From: DUVY01 sp036562755 | GTDB lineage: Bacteria > Bacillota > Clostridia > Christensenellales > DUVY01 | DNA: 64,000 nucleotides | Direction of reading: 5' to 3' | Assembly: GCA_036562755.1 (NCBI GenBank) | Contig: DATCJN010000026.1 | Span: forward strand, 18,161-82,160 | Shown: positions 17,249 to 25,181 of the stretch, piece after piece | Position numbering within the stretch: the first letter of the stretch is position 1 | Layout of the letters: every line of letters begins with the position of its first letter | Program-made: the position numbers and the translations under genes | Notes under the pieces: model-generated | The model's database searches: none | Told to the model about the DNA's origin: nothing | The model's input: the letters and a program-made list of their open reading frames with translations, nothing else

Positions 17249-18148
17249 CTAATTCATAAGCCCTATGATATCCTTAAAAGGCAAGTCCTTATGAACAACT
17301 TGGTTTATCGCGACCGCCAAAACATAGGCGCATTTTTGGACTATGGCGTCTATATCCTTGGGAGTTACAACAAGCTCGCCTAAGGAACTTGTCAAAATAT
17401 TTGAAATCAACTTGGACTCTTGCTCTTTCGAGGGCGTAAGTTCAGGCATTTTTTCAAAACATTGCTCTATGATATCCAGCGACAATGTCGAAGCATATAC
17501 TACCAACGGAGCGCCTATGGAAATCACGGGCGCGCCTAAACTTTCTCTGTTTAACCCGAATCTATGGTTGCCCACGCCCGCTCCCGGCACTATGCCCGTA
17601 TCCGTAACCTGAAAAGCCGAACTTAACCTATGGGTGCTTTTGGAAGCAAGCGCGTCGATGGTGATAATTATATCGGGCTTGACTTTTTCGGCGACGCCTT
17701 TTATTATATCGTAAGTTTCTATGCCCGTAATACCCAAAACCCCCGGGGACAGCGCGCAAAGCGATACGCCCCAATCTTCTTGGAGATGGCGGTTGATTAT
17801 TAATTTATCCACGGTCATAGGCCCTAGCGAATCCGCGGTCATATGCTTGTTGCCCAAGCCCACCGCCAGAATAGTTTTAGGTTTTAAATCGCCTATGCAA
17901 TCGTCAATTGCCCTTGAAATTTGGGAAGCGACTTTGTGAATAAAATCCAGGTCTTTTTGATAAAACTCGTCGGCTTCAATGGTAATATATTTGCCTGCGG
18001 GCTTGTTAATTTTTTTTGAGCCGCTTTCGTTTAGAATCTCGACTTCGTATCGTCTTATGCCGTCTTTGATGCTTTCTTTTACTCTTATATCCTGGTCTTG
18101 GGCGTTTTGCAAGACCGATTCTAGCGCCATATCAGTTCTAAATTTCAT
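17249..18148 (-). CDS. gpr: GPR, spore germination protease
   Basis: GPR is the aspartic-type endopeptidase that degrades small acid-soluble proteins when spores germinate. The protein matches the family along its length: an N-terminal FRTDMALES corresponding to the pro-region/cleavage area, ILAVGLGNKHMTADSLGPM (about 97-115), SPGVLGITGIETYDI (about 140), PDIIITIDALASKSTHR (about 162) and GAGVGNHRFGLN. I start it at the ATG 18148; a TTG 18 bases upstream is possible, and neither has a clear ribosome binding site. rpsT runs divergently next to it, as gpr and rpsT are often neighbours in spore formers. It is direct evidence of sporulation capacity. Confidence 0.95.
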   Translation of the reverse strand: MKFRTDMALESVLQNAQDQDIRVKESIKDGIRRYEVEILNESGSKKINKPAGKYITIEADEFYQKDLDFIHKVASQISRAIDDCIGDLKPKTILAVGLGNKHMTADSLGPMTVDKLIINRHLQEDWGVSLCALSPGVLGITGIETYDIIKGVAEKVKPDIIITIDALASKSTHRLSSAFQVTDTGIVPGAGVGNHRFGLNRESLGAPVISIGAPLVVYASTLSLDIIEQCFEKMPELTPSKEQESKLISNILTSSLGELVVTPKDIDAIVQKCAYVLAVAINQVVHKDLPFKDIIGLMN

Positions 18149-18185
18149 AATTATTAGTTTGAACAAAAAAATATATAATAATCGT

Positions 18186-18214
18186 TTGCCTAAAAATCTT
18201 AAGTATGCTAAAAT
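18186..18214 (+). promoter_or_regulatory. Promoter of rpsT
   Basis: TTGCCT (18186-18191) and TAAAAT (18209-18214) are spaced by 17 bases, with a TG one base before the -10 (extended -10). The start point would be near 18221, just upstream of the AAGGAG site at 18233. Confidence 0.65.
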
Positions 18215-18249
18215 GTTACAGGTATTTTAAGAGAAGGAGAAGTTCATAA

Positions 18250-18684
18250 GTGCCTAATACAAAATCCGCTAAAAAAAGAGTTAAAGTTATAGCAACGAAG
18301 AACTTAAGAAATAGAATGGTAAAATCCCAAGTAAAGACCGCTATTAAGAAATTTAAAGCGGCTATCTTGTCTAACGATCCCGCCACCGCGGAAGCAATTT
18401 TGCCCGAAACTTTTTCTATCATAGATAAAGCCGCGGCAAAAGGCGTAATCCATAAAAATAACGCTTCCAACAAGAAAGCGGGTTTAGCTAAGATGCTTTC
18501 CGATTTAAAATCAGGCAAATTGGTTTTACCTTCCGTTGTGGATTATAAGACTCGCGCGGCAGAAAAGAAAGCCGCCGAAGAAAAGGCAAGACTTGAGGCA
18601 AAAGAATTAAAAGCCCAAAAGGAAGCTGAAAAAGCTGAAAAAGCCAAGAAAGCTAAAAAATCCAAGAAAGAAGACGAAGAATAA
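18250..18684 (+). CDS. rpsT: 30S ribosomal protein S20 with long charged tail
   Basis: The first 87 or so residues are a normal S20, which binds 16S rRNA: PNTKSAKKRVKVIATKNLRN, then FSIIDKAAAKGVIHKNNASN and KKAGLAKML. S20 usually ends there. This protein continues for about 57 residues of almost only Lys, Glu and Ala (AAEKKAAEEKARLEAKELK and similar, ending KKSKKEDEE), which should form a long charged helix. The start is GTG with AAGGAG eleven bases upstream, and a strong terminator follows the stop. The coding frame is intact and no second domain is recognisable. The tail could touch RNA or simply extend from the ribosome surface. Confidence 0.95.
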   Translation: MPNTKSAKKRVKVIATKNLRNRMVKSQVKTAIKKFKAAILSNDPATAEAILPETFSIIDKAAAKGVIHKNNASNKKAGLAKMLSDLKSGKLVLPSVVDYKTRAAEKKAAEEKARLEAKELKAQKEAEKAEKAKKAKKSKKEDEE

Positions 18685-18690
18685 AAATAT

Positions 18691-18719
18691 CGCCCCTAAG
18701 AACTAGGGGCGTCTTTTTT
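18691..18719 (+). terminator. Rho-independent terminator of rpsT
   Basis: CGCCCCTA (18691-18698) and TAGGGGCG (18704-18711) pair around AGAAC and are followed by TCTTTTTT. It begins seven bases after the rpsT stop codon. Confidence 0.85.
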
Positions 18720-18721
18720 AT

Positions 18722-19018
18722 TTAGAGAATAGAATTAAAAACAATAAAACTAAACAACGAAGCGACAAGCAAAATCGCGGCGGTCACGGTTTCTATGTGT
18801 CTGTTTCTAACCAACTGTTTAAAGGAAAAAAATGCGCCCGCGCACAAAAACATAATCTCAAAGAGCGCGAAAATATTATAGAGCATATTATAGCCCATTA
18901 AATGCTTGTTAAACAAAAGATAAACCTGATAAATCAGCAAAAGCAAGAATGCCAATGCGGCAAACAAAACCGCTACCGAGTTATAAATATTATCGCTGGC
19001 AGTTCTATACTTAATCAT
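18722..19018 (-). CDS. Small integral membrane protein, unknown
   Basis: A 98-residue protein with three predicted membrane segments (about 16-36, 46-66 and 78-97), a short basic stretch KQLVRNRHIE before the last, and no motif I recognise. It stands alone between the rpsT terminator and the lysC terminator, so it probably has its own promoter. No paralogue is seen in the window. Confidence 0.65.
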   Translation of the reverse strand: MIKYRTASDNIYNSVAVLFAALAFLLLLIYQVYLLFNKHLMGYNMLYNIFALFEIMFLCAGAFFSFKQLVRNRHIETVTAAILLVASLFSFIVFNSIL

Positions 19019-19085
19019 TCAAGACTCCGTTAGTTTTATCTTCAGTTAAAATATAGCCTATAAAACATAACTTGTCAATAGGCTT

Positions 19086-19117
19086 AAAAAACTCTCGCGC
19101 GAAGGAGAGTTTTTTTA
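19086..19117. terminator. Rho-independent terminator after lysC
   Basis: ACTCTC and GAGAGT pair around GCGCGAAG, with long A and T runs on both sides. It lies 30 bases past the lysC stop codon on the minus strand. Confidence 0.75.
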
Positions 19118-19145
19118 AAGAAGTATTATTTTGATTATAAAAGAA

Positions 19146-20456
19146 TTATTCAACAAACGCGTGATAGATTGCCTCTATAGACTTTTCAAAGTCCTTATTA
19201 TCCACGCCGATAATTATATTTAACTCGCTGCTGCCTTGGTCTATCATTCTTACGTTGATGTCGGCGTTATATAATGCCGAAAACAACTTGGCAGCAGTAC
19301 CCTTTCTTTGAATCATTCCGTGACCGACGGTGGCTATAAGCGCCAAGTCGTCAAACACTTCGATATGATCCGGGTTAAGCGCCGCCTTTAATCCCGCAAC
19401 CACGCTGTCTATCTTTCCGTTTATGTTTGAATTTTCTATAACAAGTCCCAGGGTATCTATACCCGTAGGCATATGTTCTATTGAGATTTTATGCTCTTCC
19501 AATACCGACAAAGCGCGGCGGGCAAATCCCAGCTCGCTGTTCATCATGGATTTTTCGATGTTGATTACGGTAAAATTCTTTTTGCCCGCTATTCCGGTAA
19601 CAATCCTTCCGTTTTTGCGATATTCTTTAGACGGAACTATCATAGTTCCGGGGTTATCGGGCTCAAAGGTGTTTCTGATATTGATAGAGATGTCCGCAAA
19701 TCTTACCGGGAAAATGGCCTCGGGGTGCAAAACGCCCGCGCCCATATAGGACAACTCTCGCAGTTCTTTATATGTAAGGCTGGATATGCTCTTAGGGTTT
19801 TTTACTATGCGGGGGTCGCACATCATAAACCCGTTGACATCCGTCCAATTTTCGTACAGCTCTGCGTTTACAGCCCTTGCCAAAATAGCGCCCGTAATAT
19901 CGGAGCCGCCGCGCGAAAATACGCAGATGCTGCCGTCGGGCTTGCTTCCGTAAAATCCGGGCACAACAACGCCTTTTTCCGCTATAGGATCAAGCGCGGC
20001 TTTGGTTAAATCGTTAGTAAGCTCGGATTCAAAGACGCCGTCTTGGGTAAACTTGATAATATCTTTAGCGTCCAAAAAGACAAAACCCATATATTTGGCT
20101 AAAATCATAGCCATTAAATATTCGCCGCGCGAGGCAGCGTAATCATAACCGGCGCCTGAGTCTATTTCTTTTCTAATGTTCTCAAACTCTTGGCTTAAGT
20201 CTATATCTATTTTTAAGTCGTCGATTATGCTTTGATAACGGGCCTTGACCTTTTCAAAAATATCCTTGCAAGAACCTTCTTTTGCGGTCTTATAGCAGTT
20301 GATTAGCATATCGGTAACTTTGTCTTGGTCTTTTAATTTGCCCGGAGCGCTAACGACGACAATTTTGCGTTTTGGATTAGCGTTAATAATGCTTACAACT
20401 TGGGAAATGCTGGAAGCATCGGCCATCGAAGTTCCGCCAAATTTACATACTAACAT
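19146..20456 (-). CDS. lysC: Aspartate kinase
   Basis: Phosphorylates aspartate, the first step to lysine, threonine, methionine and diaminopimelate for cell wall and spore dipicolinate. The 436-residue protein begins VCKFGGTSMADASS and has VVVSAPGK (about 32-39), GEYLMAMILAKYMGF (about 116), FSRGGSDITGAILARAVNAE (about 182) and two C-terminal ACT domains (about 300-360 and 370-436) for feedback control. ENWTDVNGFMMCDPRI resembles the monofunctional Clostridia/Bacteroidetes branch. A GGAG site lies five bases from the ATG. There is too little leader for a lysine riboswitch. The neighbouring genes are unrelated. Confidence 0.95.
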   Translation of the reverse strand: MLVCKFGGTSMADASSISQVVSIINANPKRKIVVVSAPGKLKDQDKVTDMLINCYKTAKEGSCKDIFEKVKARYQSIIDDLKIDIDLSQEFENIRKEIDSGAGYDYAASRGEYLMAMILAKYMGFVFLDAKDIIKFTQDGVFESELTNDLTKAALDPIAEKGVVVPGFYGSKPDGSICVFSRGGSDITGAILARAVNAELYENWTDVNGFMMCDPRIVKNPKSISSLTYKELRELSYMGAGVLHPEAIFPVRFADISINIRNTFEPDNPGTMIVPSKEYRKNGRIVTGIAGKKNFTVINIEKSMMNSELGFARRALSVLEEHKISIEHMPTGIDTLGLVIENSNINGKIDSVVAGLKAALNPDHIEVFDDLALIATVGHGMIQRKGTAAKLFSALYNADINVRMIDQGSSELNIIIGVDNKDFEKSIEAIYHAFVE

Positions 20457-20526
20457 ATGGTCTCCAACTCAAAAAAATTTTTTTGCCTTGCAATTTTCAT
20501 AAAAAACATAATACCATAAAATATAT

Positions 20527-20560
20527 AAAAAAAGCTAATATTTTAATATTAGCTTTTTTA
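20527..20560. terminator. Rho-independent terminator after the DUF1015 gene
   Basis: AAAAAGCTAATATT and AATATTAGCTTTTT form a long AT-rich stem with a T tail on each side. On the minus strand it ends the cdaA-DUF1015 transcript upstream of lysC. Confidence 0.75.
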
Positions 20561-20601
20561 TTTTTTTGAAAAAATTTATCAATATAATGATTAATAAATA
20601 T

Positions 20602-21846
20602 TTATTTTATAAATTTCGTCTCGAAATAATAGCGTTTTTCTTCCGCTTCGCCTAGCGAAAAACTCTTTTTAGGCAAGACTTTTCTGGAGGCAAGCTCTTC
20701 AAAGAACTTATCCTTAGGTATGGCGGGCATTATTATTCCCGCGCTGTCAATATTGGTCGAGACGATTTCGCGAAGGTTGTCTTCGCCGTGGATATAATCT
20801 ATAGATATGCCCTCGTCTTCCAATTTAATATCATCTAGCAGCATTTGAATAGATTCTATTGCGTCCAACGGGTCGGCGGGAATGGGCACTGTAATAGAAT
20901 CCTTTGAATTAAAGATAACCTGGGTTTTGCCTTCCTCGGAAGCAAATTCGGTCTTTATCCTGGACGCGAGTTTTCTAGCGTCAATGTTTTTTATTGCGCG
21001 GTGAATGGGATGGAAAGTAATGCCTTCGTCGTAAAGGTTTACGATTTCCACAAGGGTATATCTTGCAGGATGGTTTTGGATTTGATCGGGCGGCAAGGTG
21101 CGCTTAATATTGTTCCAGTTAACTTTGGCAGCAGCCAAAGAGTGATTGCCGTCGCCCACAGCCAAAACAAAGCCTTGAGAGGACTTGCAAGTTTTTTGAA
21201 CCATCTCGGGAGTGGTAATCTTTTCGAAAGCTTCTAGGACCGCTTTTGGATTATTTACCTTATAACCTTTGACGTGTCCTCCGCCCATATTCAGCTCAAA
21301 GTCGTATATCAATTCTTTATCGGGGCTGTTGTAAGCCTCTTCGATGACTTTAAACTCGGGATCGCTCATCAAAAGCATTACGTGGGGCAATTCCAAAAGC
21401 GCCTTTTCTCTTATCTTAACCCTGGGCGGTATGCGCTCTAGGATAGTCTGTTCGGACGCGCGAATTGCCGAACAGTCAGCTATATTAAAGCTGTATTTTT
21501 CCAAATCGACGCAAACCACAAGCCCAAGCCGTCTAGGCGTATATTTTGTAGAGCGCTCAACTAAAATCATGCCCGATTCAATCGTGTCAAAAATATCTTC
21601 GTCAACATATTTTTGCATTTCGGCGTTTATAGCGTTGATCCTTTCGGCTATTTGGCCATTTTTTAGATAAACTTCGGGCAAGATTAGCTTTAGCGCGCTG
21701 GGAGCGGCGCCTATGTAATTTTTTAAGTCTTCCCAATATTTTATTTGGGAAGTAAATATATCGCACGCTATGACCGCCCATTTATTGTAATCTATATGCT
21801 TTTTAGGTATAAGTATGGGTTGCGGAAAAATCACATTCGCGTTCAT
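20602..21846 (-). CDS. DUF1015 family protein (SerK/SbnI-like)
   Basis: The protein is 414 residues when started at the ATG at 21846, which has AGAGG seven bases upstream; longer frames lack a ribosome binding site. It belongs to DUF1015, which shares a fold with the free-serine kinases SerK and SbnI. The hallmark GDGNHSLAAAKVNW lies near residue 235, followed by HPARYTLVEIVNLYDEGI and FHPIHRAI. It may phosphorylate a small metabolite, but the substrate is unknown. It lies about 30 bases after the mini-CdaR ORF in the cdaA operon, an unusual place for this family. Confidence 0.85.
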   Translation of the reverse strand: MNANVIFPQPILIPKKHIDYNKWAVIACDIFTSQIKYWEDLKNYIGAAPSALKLILPEVYLKNGQIAERINAINAEMQKYVDEDIFDTIESGMILVERSTKYTPRRLGLVVCVDLEKYSFNIADCSAIRASEQTILERIPPRVKIREKALLELPHVMLLMSDPEFKVIEEAYNSPDKELIYDFELNMGGGHVKGYKVNNPKAVLEAFEKITTPEMVQKTCKSSQGFVLAVGDGNHSLAAAKVNWNNIKRTLPPDQIQNHPARYTLVEIVNLYDEGITFHPIHRAIKNIDARKLASRIKTEFASEEGKTQVIFNSKDSITVPIPADPLDAIESIQMLLDDIKLEDEGISIDYIHGEDNLREIVSTNIDSAGIIMPAIPKDKFFEELASRKVLPKKSFSLGEAEEKRYYFETKFIK

Positions 21847-21879
21847 GGTCATCCTCTGTAATATAATATTATTCAAAAC

Positions 21880-22014
21880 TTATAAACAAATACTTAAAAA
21901 TAGCCAAAACACGAAACCGCATATTAGAGCGGCAATTTTATATTTAATATTATACACAAAAATATAGCGCAAAATCAAAAGGAAAATGTTTTCTTCTTTC
22001 TTTTTATGAGCCAT
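21880..22014 (-). CDS. 44-residue membrane protein, CdaR (YbbR) N-terminus only
   Basis: The ATG at 22014 overlaps the cdaA stop codon (TAATG), and an AGGAG site lies inside the cdaA end, so translation is coupled. The product has a basic start (MAHKKKEEN) and one or two hydrophobic segments; the part YNIKYKIAALICGFVFWLFL closely resembles the N-terminal membrane anchor of CdaR/YbbR proteins, which normally follow cdaA. CdaR then has about 200-400 extracytoplasmic residues of YbbR repeats; here a TAA follows residue 44 and the DUF1015 gene starts about 35 bases later, so no such domain can be encoded. It is either a decayed cdaR or a functional mini-regulator of CdaA. Confidence 0.7.
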   Translation of the reverse strand: MAHKKKEENIFLLILRYIFVYNIKYKIAALICGFVFWLFLSICL

Positions 22015-22850
22015 TATTTTCTCCTGCGTTTTTTGGTTTCGGCTTGGGGGACGCTAAGCCCATAAAATTCCGTCAACGTCTGATTAAGCATATCAGAATC
22101 GTAATATCTGGACAATGATCCGTTTTTGGCCACCGAGATTACGCCCGTTTCTTCGGAGACAATTATGGTTAAAACATCGTAATTTTCGGTAATGCCGATT
22201 GCCGCCCTGTGCCGAGTGCCCAATTCTTTAGGCAGATTGGTATCTTGAGAAAGAGGCAAAAAACAGCCCGCGGCTATCAATTTATTGCCCTTTATAATAA
22301 CCGCTCCGTCGTGAAGCGGAGACTTTACATTAAATATGCTCTCCAAAAGCGCGGCGCTTATTGCGGAGTTTAGTTTTACGCCGCTTTCTACTATGTGAGA
22401 GGGCACGGCGTTAGCCACCAAAACGATCAACGCGCCCGTATTGCTCTTGGACAACGCCTGGGCGGCTTTTATCATTTCGTTGATGGCGTTATACAACTCC
22501 TCGTCAGATATTTCGGAATCCACGGTAAAATGACTGACAGTCTTTTTGGCTGTAATTAATTTTAACAAGCCCCTTCTGGTTTCGGGTATGAACGCCAAAA
22601 AGAATACCACTACGCCCGCGCACGTCAAAACCAAAGCCACATAATAAAGCGCAGGCATTTTTTCTTTAAAATTTAAGATAAAAAGCAAAACGACAAGATA
22701 AATCGCCACATATTTCAAAGTCCTTAACGCATTGGCGTTTTTCAAGAAAGCAAAAAGCCCGTAAAATAATAAAGCGAATACTATAATTTCCAGCGCGTCC
22801 CAACCGTTAAAGCTCTTTAAAACATCCGCAATTTTTTCCAAAAAGTTCAT
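22014..22850 (-). CDS. cdaA: CdaA, membrane diadenylate cyclase
   Basis: Makes cyclic di-AMP from two ATP, controlling potassium and osmotic balance and wall homeostasis. The 278-residue protein has three N-terminal membrane segments (about 20-95) and a DisA_N cyclase domain (about 105-265) with the active-site motifs SPLHDGAVII (about 183-192) and GTRHRAAIGI (about 217-226). The C-terminus is basic (KKRRRK). In most Firmicutes the order is cdaA-cdaR-glmM, with CdaR and GlmM tuning the cyclase. Here cdaR is reduced to 44 codons and glmM lies about 13 kb away. Confidence 0.96.
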   Translation of the reverse strand: MNFLEKIADVLKSFNGWDALEIIVFALLFYGLFAFLKNANALRTLKYVAIYLVVLLFILNFKEKMPALYYVALVLTCAGVVVFFLAFIPETRRGLLKLITAKKTVSHFTVDSEISDEELYNAINEMIKAAQALSKSNTGALIVLVANAVPSHIVESGVKLNSAISAALLESIFNVKSPLHDGAVIIKGNKLIAAGCFLPLSQDTNLPKELGTRHRAAIGITENYDVLTIIVSEETGVISVAKNGSLSRYYDSDMLNQTLTEFYGLSVPQAETKKRRRK

Positions 22851-22871
22851 CTATTCGCCGCCGTATAATAA

Positions 22872-23111
22872 TTAGTTTAGATAATCTTCGTAAACATTGC
22901 CGTATACGGACAAAATCTTTCTAGAATTCATTATATCCAAAACGTCTTTGTTCATCTTAAACGATAAATCCAACACTTTGTCATAGTTATCATAATCGCC
23001 TTCGATGATTCTTGACGCTTCCTGATTTAGTTCCAAAGAAGTCATTTGGGCTTCTAACAATTTGGCAATGTATCCGTAATAAAACATCAAAAAATCAAAC
23101 TGGACTTTCAA
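22872..23111 (-). CDS. Small helical protein upstream of cdaA, unknown
   Basis: A 79-residue frame starting with TTG at 23111, with GGAG eight bases upstream. It encodes a helical, acidic protein without membrane segment or known motif (GDYDNYDKVLDLSFKMNKD). The frame is open 33 bases further upstream and reads YPKDGVWELKVQ, which looks coding, but offers only ATT as a start there. It has its own good promoter and ends 21 bases before cdaA, so it is the first gene of the cdaA operon. I do not recognise the family. Confidence 0.55.
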   Translation of the reverse strand: MKVQFDFLMFYYGYIAKLLEAQMTSLELNQEASRIIEGDYDNYDKVLDLSFKMNKDVLDIMNSRKILSVYGNVYEDYLN

Positions 23112-23166
23112 CTCCCAAACTCCGTCTTTAGGGTAATTAATTTATCATTTAGATAAATTCATAATT

Positions 23167-23195
23167 ATTATACTAATACGCTATGTAATTTACAA
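23167..23195 (-). promoter_or_regulatory. Promoter of the cdaA operon
   Basis: On the minus strand TTGTAA (23195-23190) and a perfect TATAAT (23172-23167) are spaced by 17 bases, giving a start point near 23160. Confidence 0.7.
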
Positions 23196-23253
23196 TACAA
23201 ATAGGCTAAAAACGAACATAAAAATAACAACTTTTTCCAATTATTACAAAATA

Positions 23254-23293
23254 TGACATTTTTACGGTTTTTTAGCGCGCCGTAAAAATGTCA
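23254..23293. repeat. Perfect 14-bp inverted repeat
   Basis: TGACATTTTTACGG (23254-23267) is mirrored exactly by CCGTAAAAATGTCA (23280-23293) around a 12-base loop. It lies between the M28-type gene (stop at 23340) and the cdaA-operon promoter. There is no long T run on the minus side, so it is not a textbook terminator; an operator or a weak terminator is possible. The remainder of the gap 23112-23339 contains only the promoter. Confidence 0.6.
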
Positions 23294-23339
23294 AATTAAA
23301 ACAATAAAATACAAAATGGTCTAAATATTTTAGGCCGTG

Positions 23340-24611
23340 TTAATATCCTTCAAACGGGTTATCGTTATTCTTATTTATATTATTGTCTTTATCCTTATTC
23401 TCGTATTCTTCGCCAAACACTGTAGGCGGAGGCGTAGGTTTTATGGTTATTACGGGAACGGGATAGCGGATATTATAATTTTTGGAGATTAAGAATACAA
23501 CGGCAATCATAATCACGATAAGCCCCAGCTTGACATAGGCCATAAGGCTGGTATTTATAAGCCAGTTGTAATTGGGCTTTTGGGCGGCGCTTTTTTCCAT
23601 AGTTTTAACAAAATCCGCGTCCATAAGAGTATAAAATACTATATTAGCTGCCGCATTCATTTTTTGAACGAAACTGTCGCCGTAAAGTTCCCTTAATGTC
23701 TCGCGGTTGTCGTCCTTAGTATAGATTATGGACGGATTTTTTTCGGACTCCACCATGCCGATTTTATTATTGGTATCCCAGTTGCGCGAAAAGAAGAATG
23801 CGCTGTTTATACCCGCCGATAAAAAGTAATAATTTGAACTGTTTATTCCATAGTGCATATAAGGGAAGGATGGCGTTGGAATTGACGCGGTCTTTTTGTT
23901 GGCGGGCGGAAGCCTTAAAGGTAGGTTGTTTTTATCAGCGATTTCTTTTATATATTTTTCATGGACAGTCGATAATTCGTCGCAATATAGATACAAATAA
24001 TCCCCGCCGCCTATGCAGTCCAGGTTAACCGCCAATAGCGTGTTATCTATTTCTTTGGGCAGCATATTTTTCACATAATAATTGGCGCCGTATAAGCCTA
24101 CCTCGTCCGCGCCTAGCGCCACAAAGACTAGATTAAAATCTATGTTTAGATTGTCTTGTTCCTTTAATTCTCCAAATCGGCTGGCCAAGCTCAACATTAC
24201 TCCCACGCCGGAGCCGTTGTTATACGCGCCCTCCGCTCCAAAGCCTTCAATATCGTCAGAGCCGTAATAGTTATCGTAATGCGCGCAAATAATAACTTGC
24301 TTTTGCTTACCTAAGTCTAGTTTGCCAATGACATTTTGGGATGAAACCTTTTTGCCGTTGAATTCAATGTCAAAGGTTTGTGTTTTGGTCTCTAATCCGA
24401 AGGATTCAAATTCTTGGGCGATCCATTCTGCAGCCTTCTTTTCGTCGTCAGAAAAGCTCGTGCGTTTGGGGCAATTGTCCAAAAAACTGTTCATAAACTC
24501 TTCCGCATCCGAAATAGGCGACGATTGCGCGATAACATTTTTAGGCAACCAAAACGAAATCGCAATTATAAATGTTAACATCAACGCTAAAGCGCATGTA
24601 ATTTTTTTCAT
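23340..24611 (-). CDS. M28-family peptidase homologue with altered metal site
   Basis: A 423-residue secreted or membrane-anchored protein: signal peptide (1-28), an M28 aminopeptidase-like domain (about 35-340), a C-terminal membrane helix (about 363-383) and a polar cytosolic tail. The fold is clear from VIICAHYDNYYGS and NLDCIGGGD, which keep the first His-x-Asp and a later Asp. Other expected residues differ: the bridging Asp in the DNxSG motif is Asn (YNNGSG), the catalytic Glu of GAEEVGL is Asp (GADEVGL), and the last His ligand is Tyr (IIYTKDDNRETL). It may be inactive or bind metal differently. Its start overlaps the upstream membrane-protein gene by four bases. Confidence 0.85.
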   Translation of the reverse strand: MKKITCALALMLTFIIAISFWLPKNVIAQSSPISDAEEFMNSFLDNCPKRTSFSDDEKKAAEWIAQEFESFGLETKTQTFDIEFNGKKVSSQNVIGKLDLGKQKQVIICAHYDNYYGSDDIEGFGAEGAYNNGSGVGVMLSLASRFGELKEQDNLNIDFNLVFVALGADEVGLYGANYYVKNMLPKEIDNTLLAVNLDCIGGGDYLYLYCDELSTVHEKYIKEIADKNNLPLRLPPANKKTASIPTPSFPYMHYGINSSNYYFLSAGINSAFFFSRNWDTNNKIGMVESEKNPSIIYTKDDNRETLRELYGDSFVQKMNAAANIVFYTLMDADFVKTMEKSAAQKPNYNWLINTSLMAYVKLGLIVIMIAVVFLISKNYNIRYPVPVITIKPTPPPTVFGEEYENKDKDNNINKNNDNPFEGY

Positions 24612-25174
24612 AGCAAGCCTCCAAACGCAGCAAATAATCCGATCGCCGTGCTGATACCGTGATAGAAGAAGAAAATACTCGCTACCGCTTTTAACGCTCT
24701 AGCCCATAAGAAATTGGGCAAAAGTCTTCTGGACAGCAGGTAATAAGTCATATACAAAAACAAAGCGCTTACGATAAAATCAAACAGCGCGCCCCAAACT
24801 TGCAAGAGCGGGAAGAAAAAGTATGATATATGAAACGCGCCCAGTATCAGATAACATACAGAGAATGTCACCCGGGTATAGTGATATGTTGTTTCTCTGT
24901 TTATTATGGGCAACTGTAGTCTTACAAAATAAACTATTACGCGCATAGCAAGCTCAAAAATAGCAAGATTGACAAGCCCCAAAAAGATATAAAACCACCA
25001 GCCAAAAATTTCGGCTGAGCGGCCTATTTGTCCCCAGCTCATCATATAAAACAACATTATCTTGTCTTGAGAGTCATACAGCGAAGAAAAGATAATTCCA
25101 ACTCCCAGCATTATGACGCCTAAATAGACCGGTATCTTGTCGATTAGACTGTTGACCTTTTTCGCAAATTCCAT
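24608..25174 (-). CDS. Integral membrane protein, unknown
   Basis: A 188-residue protein with about five hydrophobic segments and aromatic-rich loops (MSWGQIGRSAEIFGWWFYIF). No family is recognised. It begins seven bases after holA and its TGA overlaps the ATG of the M28-like gene (ATGA), so the two are translationally coupled and probably work at the same membrane. Confidence 0.7.
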   Translation of the reverse strand: MEFAKKVNSLIDKIPVYLGVIMLGVGIIFSSLYDSQDKIMLFYMMSWGQIGRSAEIFGWWFYIFLGLVNLAIFELAMRVIVYFVRLQLPIINRETTYHYTRVTFSVCYLILGAFHISYFFFPLLQVWGALFDFIVSALFLYMTYYLLSRRLLPNFLWARALKAVASIFFFYHGISTAIGLFAAFGGLL

Positions 25175-25181
25175 AATTCAC

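Noticed and set aside
20457..20530. Lysine riboswitch (L-box) before lysC
   Set aside because: Only about 70 bases separate lysC from the next terminator, too short for the roughly 170-base L-box, and no conserved elements are seen.
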